From positions 1-33,726 of the IMG/VR virus record IMGVR_UViG_3300009158_000014: 33,726 bases of DNA; one strand, 5' to 3'. The DNA comes from a virus. Positions 8,532 through 15,427 of this stretch are shown here, in pieces. Each line of letters opens with the position of its first letter. The stretch's first letter is position 1. Under the pieces are notes generated by a model. It made no database searches, was not told where the DNA came from, and saw only the letters and a program-made list of their open reading frames with translations. The position numbers and the translations under genes are program-made.

Positions 8532-9220
8532 TACTTGAGTTTTCCTTTGAGGATCTTTGCTAGACCGATTCTAATGGTTTTGCCTATGGCACTAAATTCC
8601 ACGGCGGTCGGGACGAGGAACGGACGGGCGGGAACGTCTACGCCACCCCACGCCATGACGTAATCCTTGCCTCGGGACAGGTTCTCGGTGTTGGGGTTCG
8701 CCCCGGTCGCATGGGTGCGCTTGCCCTTGCGGGTCAGCGGGATGAAGTTTGGGCCGTCCGTTGAGAAGCCCTTCTCATGGTAGATGCCGTAGATAGCGCC
8801 CGACATCGTCACAGAGAGGCGGGCGGGGCCAGTCTGCTCGGCTTTAGCCCCAATCGACCGCAGTAGGTTCCCGGTGTCGCGAAGAGGCTGACCACCATTC
8901 CGGTAGGACTGCCCGGACATTTTGTACTCGGTCACCATGACGTTCTTCACAACGACCGAGCCGTCCTTCTTCTTACGGCTGACCGCCTTGAGGACTTGAC
9001 GGGTCGCGCTGGCAACCTCGCCCTCCCGGGGCTTCTTGGTCGTCCAGAACTCGCCCGACATGGGCTTCAGCGCCGCAAGGGCGACCGTCTCCCCGTTCGG
9101 GCCGCGTCCTTCGCTCTTTGCAATGTGCTGCTTGGCGTAAGCCGAGATCGCCGCCGCAATGCCGTTGCGGACAGACTCGTTGGCAAGTGCCTTGCTGATT
9201 CTCTTGCGCCACGGCTCCAC
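8531..9220 (-). CDS. Virion morphogenesis protein (Mu gpG / HK97 gp10-like)
   Basis: 229 aa with a GTG start at 9220, one base after the upstream stop. Typical family marks are QPLRDTGNLLRSI in the middle, a strand ending GAIYGIYHEKGF, and a C-terminal ARPFLVPT segment followed by a basic helix. In Mu-type and HK97-type phages, proteins of this group complete the tail end or the head-tail joint. A long basic insertion (SRKKKDGSVVVKN) precedes the motif. It lies between the gp36-like connector and the tube protein, as expected for a joining protein. Confidence 0.82.
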   Translation of the reverse strand: MEPWRKRISKALANESVRNGIAAAISAYAKQHIAKSEGRGPNGETVALAALKPMSGEFWTTKKPREGEVASATRQVLKAVSRKKKDGSVVVKNVMVTEYKMSGQSYRNGGQPLRDTGNLLRSIGAKAEQTGPARLSVTMSGAIYGIYHEKGFSTDGPNFIPLTRKGKRTHATGANPNTENLSRGKDYVMAWGGVDVPARPFLVPTAVEFSAIGKTIRIGLAKILKGKLK

Positions 9221-9221
9221 G

Positions 9222-9716
9222 TCAGCGCCCCGGCATCGTGTTCGGGAGGCGAGGGCGGAAGAAGCTGCTATTGCTTACCCCGTTGTACCACGCAAGCGTC
9301 TGCAATGGGGTGGCTTGCACCGCAGGCACGCCTGCATCGGCGGCCTTGGCGACCGCCCCGAATATCATCTTCCCATCCCGGAGTGCTTCCAGCATGGAGT
9401 ACGCCTGCTTCAGGCGCTGCTCAACGGCTGGGGTGATCTTCATGGCGCGGCGCTGAAAGAGCGCCTCAACCGCCAAGTCAACTACGAGCGTCATCAGCAG
9501 GGGGTCACGAGCCGCTGAGAGCGTCGTCAAATCCAAATCGGTGTAGATGTTGCCTACACGCGTGTACGCCTGCACGATCCCCGTAGCGCGGTCTAGCGCG
9601 TGCTGCGTGACCGGGTTGGAGCCGAGCATAGGACTGCCGAGGTCGCTGCACAGTTGTGCAATGATCTGAGCGTCGAGCGCGGCTTCCAAATCGGCGTAGG
9701 TGGCGTATGCGGTCAT
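9222..9716 (-). CDS. Head-tail connector (Mu gp36-like, DUF1320)
   Basis: 164 aa. ATG at 9716 with AGGCGGA upstream as ribosome binding site. The start YATYADLEAALDAQIIAQL, then ALDRATGIVQAYTRVGNIYT, DPLLMTLVVDLAVEALFQRR and a helix ending YSMLEALRDGKM follow the gp36 family in order (short helical protein beginning with a Y-[AV]-T-x-[AE]-D motif). These proteins bridge portal ring and tail. Position just downstream of the major capsid gene agrees. The C-terminus carries an extra ~40-residue tail. Confidence 0.82.
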   Translation of the reverse strand: MTAYATYADLEAALDAQIIAQLCSDLGSPMLGSNPVTQHALDRATGIVQAYTRVGNIYTDLDLTTLSAARDPLLMTLVVDLAVEALFQRRAMKITPAVEQRLKQAYSMLEALRDGKMIFGAVAKAADAGVPAVQATPLQTLAWYNGVSNSSFFRPRLPNTMPGR

Positions 9717-9785
9717 ATAGGTTCCGCCTAGAGAGGGGGGTGGGAACCGAAGTCCCCACCACCCTCATCCTGAGAGGCTGAAGAA

Positions 9786-10829
9786 TCAGCTCGTGACATC
9801 AGCAACCAACACGCCTGAGACTGGGGAAACCAGTTCGGAGGTGCTGTTGTCAATGACGCGGCCTTCAATACGGCGATCCTTCGGATCGTCCCAGTTCTCA
9901 ACCGTCATATCTTCAAAGGCGAAGATCTGGCAGGTGCTGAACGAGGTCGAACCTTCGACACCAACCAAGCCACCGGGGCGGCTCACGAAGATTGCCGAGT
10001 TGCCGTACACGAACGAGCGAGTCGTCGAGGCTGCGCCCTTGCGGGTCGTAATCTTGACGGAGTCGTCAACGACAACCGACACGCCGAACAGATTCGGTGG
10101 GAGACCGTAACGGGAGAAAATATCCCCACCCTGAAGGAACGGCAGCGCTCCGGCTGCGTAGTTCTTCACGTAGTCGCGGACTTCGGCAGTCTGGGAAAGC
10201 GCATTGGCAATGGTCGGACTAATGACCATGCAAATGTCTTCACTACGAACCGCGCCGCCAGTAGCGAGCGAGATGCGCTGAAGAGCGGTCTGAACGCCCT
10301 TCTGAATGTTGTTGCCAGTCGAGGCAGTCCACGCACCAACGCCAGAGTTGGCGGTTCCGGTTGCGTAGTAGTTACCTGCGTTGGTGAACGAAGTCACGGC
10401 TGCGGAGCCAGTCAGCGCGGTGGCCGTTCGCATGGAGCGAGCGGTCATAGCGAGCTGTGCCTTGCTGCGAGCGTGCTGGGCAACGATGTCCCACGCGGCT
10501 TGCTTGACTGTCTCGTTCGGAATGTAGAACGGGAAGGCAAAGCGTTGAGCCGTGAAGGTAACGAAGTCATGCTCGTTCATCTTGCCGACCGGGCGGTCGT
10601 TACCAAGAGGCCAAGCGAATTCGTTGGTGTCGGTCACGCGGACGTTGTCGTCTGAATTAAGACGCAGGTAATACCCCGTCTGCTGATTGCAGGCAACGAT
10701 TTGAGCGTAACGGGTGATGGCAAACGAATTCACCGCACGGGTGAACTCAACTTGGAGAGCGCCAGTTGCGAGCGCGTTGGTGGAGGGGACGTAGGTATTT
10801 AGACCGCCTCCGACTGTTACATAGGCCAT
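9786..10829 (-). CDS. Major capsid protein
   Basis: 347 aa. The ATG at 10829 has an almost perfect Shine-Dalgarno site (AGGAGGT, 10842-10836), the strongest in the window, fitting the most abundant protein. The sequence has an N-arm, a long helix with TVKQAAWDIVAQHARSKAQL, and a C-terminal half with ICMVISPTIANALSQTAEVR, VYGNSAIFVSRPGG and WDDPKDRRIEG, all in the order of HK97-fold capsid proteins of gut and aquatic phages. Neighbours are protease/scaffold and decoration protein upstream and connectors downstream. Confidence 0.88.
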   Translation of the reverse strand: MAYVTVGGGLNTYVPSTNALATGALQVEFTRAVNSFAITRYAQIVACNQQTGYYLRLNSDDNVRVTDTNEFAWPLGNDRPVGKMNEHDFVTFTAQRFAFPFYIPNETVKQAAWDIVAQHARSKAQLAMTARSMRTATALTGSAAVTSFTNAGNYYATGTANSGVGAWTASTGNNIQKGVQTALQRISLATGGAVRSEDICMVISPTIANALSQTAEVRDYVKNYAAGALPFLQGGDIFSRYGLPPNLFGVSVVVDDSVKITTRKGAASTTRSFVYGNSAIFVSRPGGLVGVEGSTSFSTCQIFAFEDMTVENWDDPKDRRIEGRVIDNSTSELVSPVSGVLVADVTS

Positions 10830-10854
10830 TAGATGACCTCCTTTCGAGTGCTAA

Positions 10855-11250
10855 TTAAGCGAGTGTCTTGGTTGCGGGGAGGCGGTATGCCCAGAAGATG
10901 ACACCATCAGCGGCGGCAGGTTCAAGGGAAACGAACATCGGCATATTGCCGCTAGTTACCGTGATTGCCTTGCCGCCCGTTGTTGGGATCAAGCCAATGC
11001 CAGCGGTAGCGATTGCCGCACCAGCTTCGATCTGCACGCAGTTCGATGGCTGGAGGGAAATCGGGTCAGAGGTAGCCGATGCCGCATGAACGGTAGCGTC
11101 AAATCGACGGGTTGAGCCGTCGCAAACGCCTACAACGTAGTCGGTTACTGCGGTCGCTGGCGCACCAGCGAAGTTAGTCGTCGACATCTTGCAGATGCGG
11201 AAGGGGTTGATGTCAGTAGCGGCAACGAGATTAGGTGAGAATTGAAGCAT
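10855..11250 (-). CDS. Capsid decoration/cement protein
   Basis: 131 aa. ATG at 11250 preceded by AAGGAC. Small beta-rich protein with a long Gly/Ala/Thr content and a segment DPISLQPSNCVQIEAGAAIA followed by GIGLIPTTGGKAITV, resembling the DUF2190-type capsid cement proteins in length and pattern. It sits between the scaffold and the major capsid genes, where cement or decoration proteins usually lie. The family assignment is by appearance only. Confidence 0.72.
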   Translation of the reverse strand: MLQFSPNLVAATDINPFRICKMSTTNFAGAPATAVTDYVVGVCDGSTRRFDATVHAASATSDPISLQPSNCVQIEAGAAIATAGIGLIPTTGGKAITVTSGNMPMFVSLEPAAADGVIFWAYRLPATKTLA

Positions 11251-11264
11251 TGTTGTGTCCTTTT

Positions 11265-11876
11265 TTAGCCCTTCATCCGGGCGTTAATTGCCTTTGCAAA
11301 CTCTTCAGGCTTGCCAGCAAATTGCTTGACGAGTGAGCCAACGTCACCAATGTCCATGCCACGCGGCAGGGCTGCTCGGCTCATATCAATCTTGGTTCCG
11401 ATTGGGTCGCGTGCGAACAGGTCGCGCCATGACTCAAGGAGAGCGACTGGGTTACGGGAGGACTGCAACTGACCGACAAGCGCCTCGCGCTGTGAGTCTG
11501 GGATGCGGTAGCCCTCCTGCTCCATGATCTCCACTTCGCGCTCAAACTTCTCGCGCTTCAACTCGGCTTCAAGACGGGCGAACCGCGACTTGAGGCGAGC
11601 GTTTTCCGAACGAAGAGCGTAGGTCGAGCGACGGCTGGCGACGACTGGTTCGTCTTCCATGTCGCTGTCTTCGTCTTCTGCCTCGATGTCGATGTGGACT
11701 TGACCTTCGGACTCTTCGTCCATTTCCATCTCGTCCTTCATCTCATCGTCGTCCGCAGCCATCTCGTCCTTATCGTCCGAGTCGTCCGCGAACTTCTTCT
11801 TCATCATGTCCGAGAGTTCGGAGATGGCGCACTTCATGGCCTCCAACTCCTCGCGCATATCGTCGCTGGATGCCAT
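11265..11876 (-). CDS. Nested scaffold protein from internal start (Mu gpZ-like)
   Basis: An in-frame ATG at 11876 (residue 190 of the protease gene) is preceded by AAGGAGGAGG (11891-11882), one of the best ribosome binding sites in the window, placed about five bases before the start. It would yield a 203-aa protein consisting only of the acidic and coiled-coil scaffold part. The same arrangement, a scaffold made from an internal start in the protease gene, is known for Mu I/Z and lambda C/Nu3. Seen: site and frame. Inferred: use. Confidence 0.75.
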   Translation of the reverse strand: MASSDDMREELEAMKCAISELSDMMKKKFADDSDDKDEMAADDDEMKDEMEMDEESEGQVHIDIEAEDEDSDMEDEPVVASRRSTYALRSENARLKSRFARLEAELKREKFEREVEIMEQEGYRIPDSQREALVGQLQSSRNPVALLESWRDLFARDPIGTKIDMSRAALPRGMDIGDVGSLVKQFAGKPEEFAKAINARMKG

Positions 11877-12443
11877 GCTGGCCTCCTCCTTGGTAGTCGT
11901 CGGGATGAATGTATTGAGTCCGCCACCAGCCCCGACGAGGTCATGGTTGGACTTTGAACAAGTGATCTTCTCGCCCTTGCGGGTGAAATGGGTGTCCGGG
12001 AGGGGGCGGCGCGGGGTTTCACGCCCGAGCAACGCCACCTCGGATAGATGGTTTGATCCTGACCAAATCTCAGCCGACCGACGCGGGAAGGCGTTGGTGG
12101 CAATGAAGCGGTCGAAAATATCGCGGTTGACTTCCATGTCGCCCACAATGTACCCAATTCCATCGCGTTCTTCGTAGGAAATTGTGGGGAATCGACCGAC
12201 AGCGGACTTCGGTTCCTTGCCGTCCTTCTCGTGCATGATGACGAGGCGAGGGAACGAGCCGCGAGCCATGTGCTTGCGCGTACTAGCGACGATGTCCTTG
12301 AGGCGCTTGTTGTTGAACCGCTTGAGTTCCGGGTCGGCCTCGCCGTCGTCGATGGCTGGGTCGAACGCCATGAACAGTTCGACGCGCTCAATCATGACCT
12401 TGTCGCCGTCTTCGGCGACTGTGTGAGATGTCTTTGCGTTCAC
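11265..12443 (-). CDS. Prohead protease-scaffold fusion (Mu gpI-like)
   Basis: 392 aa. GTG start at 12443 with AGGAG seven bases upstream; it overlaps a 40-aa gene by GTGA. Residues about 15-150 form the protease-like part (KRLKDIVASTRKHMARGSFP, AVGRFPTISYEERDGIGYIV, RRSAEIW...LSEVALLGRETP), matching Mu I-type prohead proteases that mature the capsid. After a linker, residues about 190-300 are extremely acidic, followed by a charged coiled coil (NARLKSRFARLEAELKREKF) and a short C-terminal helix, the scaffold part. I do not assign the catalytic residues. An internal in-frame start expresses the scaffold alone (separate entry). Confidence 0.83.
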   Translation of the reverse strand: MNAKTSHTVAEDGDKVMIERVELFMAFDPAIDDGEADPELKRFNNKRLKDIVASTRKHMARGSFPRLVIMHEKDGKEPKSAVGRFPTISYEERDGIGYIVGDMEVNRDIFDRFIATNAFPRRSAEIWSGSNHLSEVALLGRETPRRPLPDTHFTRKGEKITCSKSNHDLVGAGGGLNTFIPTTTKEEASMASSDDMREELEAMKCAISELSDMMKKKFADDSDDKDEMAADDDEMKDEMEMDEESEGQVHIDIEAEDEDSDMEDEPVVASRRSTYALRSENARLKSRFARLEAELKREKFEREVEIMEQEGYRIPDSQREALVGQLQSSRNPVALLESWRDLFARDPIGTKIDMSRAALPRGMDIGDVGSLVKQFAGKPEEFAKAINARMKG

Positions 12444-12562
12444 GGTCTTCTCCTCTTTGCGGTCGAGTTCTTTGTCCTTGCGCTCTGCCCATGCCTTGCC
12501 CGCAGCTCAAGGCCACGGGCAGCATTGGATGCCATCTCGGTAGTCGGCTTCAGGTCGATCAT
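12440..12562 (-). CDS. Small coupled ORF, 40 aa
   Basis: The ATG at 12562 overlaps the upstream stop (ATGA) and its TGA overlaps the GTG start of the protease gene (GTGA), so it fills the gap exactly. It begins MIDLKPTTEMASNAARGLEL, which looks like the start of small phage head-region proteins, then becomes basic (STAKRRRP at the end). The second half may be frameshifted: another frame reads KAWAERKDKELDRKEEKTV straight into the protease start. It may be a genuine small coupling gene or a decayed remnant. Confidence 0.55.
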   Translation of the reverse strand: MIDLKPTTEMASNAARGLELRARHGQSARTKNSTAKRRRP

Positions 12563-13890
12563 GGGGTGGTCAGGGTCTGAATCTGGGCATTAGACAAACG
12601 CGTTGGGAAATACTTGATGGTGCGAATGCTGTTGTTGAGCATGACGGTCGTGTCGGTGATGCTCGTCCCGTTCGTGGACGGGCCGCCAATACTCAACCAC
12701 GTTGGGGCAACGGTAAACGCCAGCGTCCCCGTAGCAACCGTCCCACCGTTCAGGCACAGGCTCGTAGCCGTACTGGCGTAACTGAATGCGCCCCTTGTCA
12801 ACGCGTTGGCGGTCAGGCTGTTTGCCGTTGTGACGGTCGATATCGCTCCAAAGTCTGCCAGCCGCAGGGTAAGCGCCGAGGCGGTTTGATACATATGCAA
12901 ATGCTGGGTTAATACGTCGCTCGTTGCAATTACCGAACGAGCGGTCGCGCTTGACGCGCTGCCGTACCAATTAGCAACGAACGTACCCGTTGTCCCACCC
13001 GTGTACCACGAGCTGAAGTTTGACCCCGCGGCAATGATGGCGGTGTCAACTGCGCGGGGGACGGCTGCGGTGGTGGTGGCAATGTAGGAAGAACCTAGCC
13101 CCGTTTCTTGTTGAACACCCCAAATATATAACGCAACCGCTGATGAATCTCCGGGGAATGCACTTGTACCTATGTATGTACTGCCGCTACCGTTTTGCGT
13201 GTAAAAATTTGCGTATATACCGCCCGCTTGTGCGGTATACGTTGCTGTCAATTTGTACCAGCCGAGCGGGTACGCGGTTTGCGTCAATGTTGGAACATTT
13301 GCACCAGCGGCAACCGGGGACGTTGACCCAGACAAATCCCACTTTGCTATACATAAACCACCGTCCCACGATGTGTACAACTGCGTTCTAAGACCAGATT
13401 TGGCCCAAAACGAAAGCGTATACAAAGTAGCGGTTGTATTTGCTGTTCCTTTTTGCAGAAGATGGGTAGTGGTAGTTGCGCTTTCGGTGATACCAGACGA
13501 ATACGCTATGTTGTTTGGTGACAACAGCGAGCTAGTAGCAACGGTTATATTTGAAGCAAACCATCCCGATTGCGTCAAATCTTGCGAGTATGTCAACAGA
13601 TTTGTCGCTGGGGCTTCAATCAGCAACCCCTTGGGTACAAGCGTTGTCGGGTCGTAGTCAAACCGGGGATCTTGTGCGCTTGTAACGGTTGTAACGTAGC
13701 CGCTGCTGTTAATGAAGGAAGCCAACGCCGTAGCGTCTGCGCGGCTGAACGTAATGCGCGGGTCAAGCGTTCCACCCATCGCCGTGAAATCAAGGGACAG
13801 GGTCGAGCCGTCACCAGCGCGACCCATCAGCTTGCTCGCACGAGACGAGCCGCTGATCCGTGACATCCTTGGACGGTTTGCTCGATTCAT
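12559..13890 (-). CDS. Head or tail fibre-like protein with LamG-type beta sandwich
   Basis: 443 aa. The ATG at 13890 directly follows the upstream stop (TAAATG). A basic N-terminus (NRANRPRMSRISGSSRASKL) leads to LDFTAMGGTLDPRITFSRAD, PKGLLIEAPATNLLTYSQDL and a long Ser/Thr-rich beta region ending IRTIKYFPTRLSNAQIQTL, the pattern of concanavalin-like carbohydrate-binding phage proteins. It lies among head genes rather than with the tail genes, so it could be a capsid fibre or head-displayed adhesin. A middle part (13130-13620) is AT-rich, like the tailspike, which suggests exchange of receptor-binding modules. Confidence 0.78.
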   Translation of the reverse strand: MNRANRPRMSRISGSSRASKLMGRAGDGSTLSLDFTAMGGTLDPRITFSRADATALASFINSSGYVTTVTSAQDPRFDYDPTTLVPKGLLIEAPATNLLTYSQDLTQSGWFASNITVATSSLLSPNNIAYSSGITESATTTTHLLQKGTANTTATLYTLSFWAKSGLRTQLYTSWDGGLCIAKWDLSGSTSPVAAGANVPTLTQTAYPLGWYKLTATYTAQAGGIYANFYTQNGSGSTYIGTSAFPGDSSAVALYIWGVQQETGLGSSYIATTTAAVPRAVDTAIIAAGSNFSSWYTGGTTGTFVANWYGSASSATARSVIATSDVLTQHLHMYQTASALTLRLADFGAISTVTTANSLTANALTRGAFSYASTATSLCLNGGTVATGTLAFTVAPTWLSIGGPSTNGTSITDTTVMLNNSIRTIKYFPTRLSNAQIQTLTTP

Positions 13891-14448
13891 TTACAGGTTA
13901 GCCCAGAAGGTTCCCATGTCTGGCGTGCCGCTTGACTTGAATTGCGCGGTGACGTAGGAAGCCCCGGCAACATCAACCATCGCGTAGGCGGGTTCCACGT
14001 TGGAGGCCACCGCCGTAGCGGGCGAGTACAGGTTGGCGGCAGGGGTTCCGCTCACCTGCGTGATGCTGGAGAACGTGCGCGTGTTCGCCACGTCAATGGT
14101 GTAGTTCGGGACGGTTCCGCTTGTGAAACCGAGCGTGAAATCCGCGAGGACGGTCGGCAAGTACCAGAAACTCGTGCCAGCAGCATCAAGGTACTTGCGC
14201 CAGCCGAGGAGCCGCATACCAATGGTGGTCTGCGCGGAGGTCGCAGACACAAGGAACGGCATGACGTACAGGAGCGAAGGGTTCGTCCCGCTTACCGATG
14301 CCGTGTTGATGTCCCACAGGAGGGCGGTTCCCGTTGTGCTAGTTGGCGCAGCGTTGAGCAGGACGGCCTGCGCTGCGGTGTAGGTTGCAGGGACGGTAGC
14401 GACCGTGACCTTGCGGAAGTTCTCTTGGGCGGTGTTGATTACGGGCAT
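13891..14448 (-). CDS. Structural protein of head region, unknown family
   Basis: 185 aa. The ATG at 14448 directly follows the preceding stop (TAAATG). The protein is beta-rich, Thr/Ala/Ser-rich, with one small domain (TTIGMRLLGWRKYLDAAGTS) and the ending SGTPDMGTFWANL. Composition and position between the head morphogenesis genes and the fibre-like gene suggest a virion protein, perhaps the base to which the fibre-like protein binds. No family is recognised. Confidence 0.72.
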   Translation of the reverse strand: MPVINTAQENFRKVTVATVPATYTAAQAVLLNAAPTSTTGTALLWDINTASVSGTNPSLLYVMPFLVSATSAQTTIGMRLLGWRKYLDAAGTSFWYLPTVLADFTLGFTSGTVPNYTIDVANTRTFSSITQVSGTPAANLYSPATAVASNVEPAYAMVDVAGASYVTAQFKSSGTPDMGTFWANL

Positions 14449-15417
14449 TTACAGTTCTCCTCTGCGCTTCATGTCGAGCGCGATTGCGACCGCTTGGTCT
14501 TGTGGCTTGCCTTCTTTGATGAGCTTGGCGATCTTCGCGCCGACAACTGGGTCAGCGGCGGACATGATCTTCAGCCCTGCCTTCTGCTCCTCGGTCTGCT
14601 CGCGGGTCATGCGGGTCTTTGTGCCGGGGCGGGAGGACTTCATTTGTCCAAAGTCAATGGTGACAATCCCAATGTGCTGCGCTGGGCCGTCTTGATCTGC
14701 GGGATATTGATTCTCGCGTGCTGTGATTGCCGATTCCGGAACGCCCATTTGCTTCATTGCTCCCTTGAGTTTGGAAACCATTTCGGTTGCCTTGCCCTTT
14801 TGGTCAATGAACTCAACGTGTGCAACGCCGAAACGGCTTGACGCGCTGATATTGTCCGGCTTGAATCCAAACCGTGAAATCAAAGACCTCAATTTGGTTT
14901 CAATATCGCCAGCAAACGCCAACTTCGCGCCATCCCGTGAGAAGCCTGCGGCCTTTGCCACGGCGCGGAAGCCACCGCCATAGGTGTACCCCTTGGGGTC
15001 TTTCGCGTATTCCTTGGTCATCTTCGCCAGCATCTTGTTGAAAGTGGCGTTGTCGGCCTTGGGGTAGTTGTTTTTGATCCACGTCCGCATCATCAATTCG
15101 TCGCGGGCATCAATTGCAAACGCCACCTTCGCGCCGGGGCGGGTGGACTTTGCTTTGCCTTCAAATTGCAACCATTTAGCATGAGCAAAATCCGCAAGGC
15201 TTAGTGCTTTTTTTGCATTTGAATCAGCAGAAGAAAGCACCGCGTTGATTTCGTTTGAATGACTATTGATTACATAAATCTTGTCTTCAAACTTGAACGC
15301 ATCGCCAATTTCATAACGCTGAAACGCTATCTTTGCGCCGTTGCCAGCAGCAAATCCAAGACGGGCGGCGATTTCCTTGCGTGTGTTGCTCATGTCGTGC
15401 ATCGTAGCGATCTCCAT
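14449..15417 (-). CDS. Multi-domain protein with RPGAK motif repeats
   Basis: 322 aa from the ATG at 15417 (ATGs at 15402, with GGAG upstream, or 15393 are also possible; the last gives MSNTRKEIAARLGF, like the related gene at 20185). Short basic motifs divide it: FAAGNGAKIAF (22-32), STRPGAKVAFA (91-101), FSRDGAKLAFA (159-169), SSRPGTKTR (261-269). Between them lie small globular segments, the third (170-260) alternating strands and helices as in a ferredoxin-like fold. The end (KLIKEGKPQDQAVAIALDMK) is a small helical motif common in phage proteins. Function unknown. The same motif recurs in the 19067-20185 gene, suggesting shared processing or a modular origin. Confidence 0.78.
   Translation of the reverse strand: MEIATMHDMSNTRKEIAARLGFAAGNGAKIAFQRYEIGDAFKFEDKIYVINSHSNEINAVLSSADSNAKKALSLADFAHAKWLQFEGKAKSTRPGAKVAFAIDARDELMMRTWIKNNYPKADNATFNKMLAKMTKEYAKDPKGYTYGGGFRAVAKAAGFSRDGAKLAFAGDIETKLRSLISRFGFKPDNISASSRFGVAHVEFIDQKGKATEMVSKLKGAMKQMGVPESAITARENQYPADQDGPAQHIGIVTIDFGQMKSSRPGTKTRMTREQTEEQKAGLKIMSAADPVVGAKIAKLIKEGKPQDQAVAIALDMKRRGEL
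15127..15143. repeat. 17-bp dispersed repeat encoding RPGAK motif
   Basis: CTTCGCGCCGGGGCGGG on the plus strand, identical to 19364-19380 and 19574-19590. On the minus (coding) strand it encodes the RPGAK core. Imperfect copies occur at about 14619, 14924, 19083 and 19804. Confidence 0.85.
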
Positions 15418-15427
15418 TGCGATTTAT

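Noticed and set aside
13942-14841. 299-aa plus-strand ORF opposite structural genes
   Set aside because: Spans two convincing minus-strand genes, has Arg/Gly/His-rich antisense composition and no domain pattern; unlike the intein antisense ORF it shows no HTH or nuclease motif.
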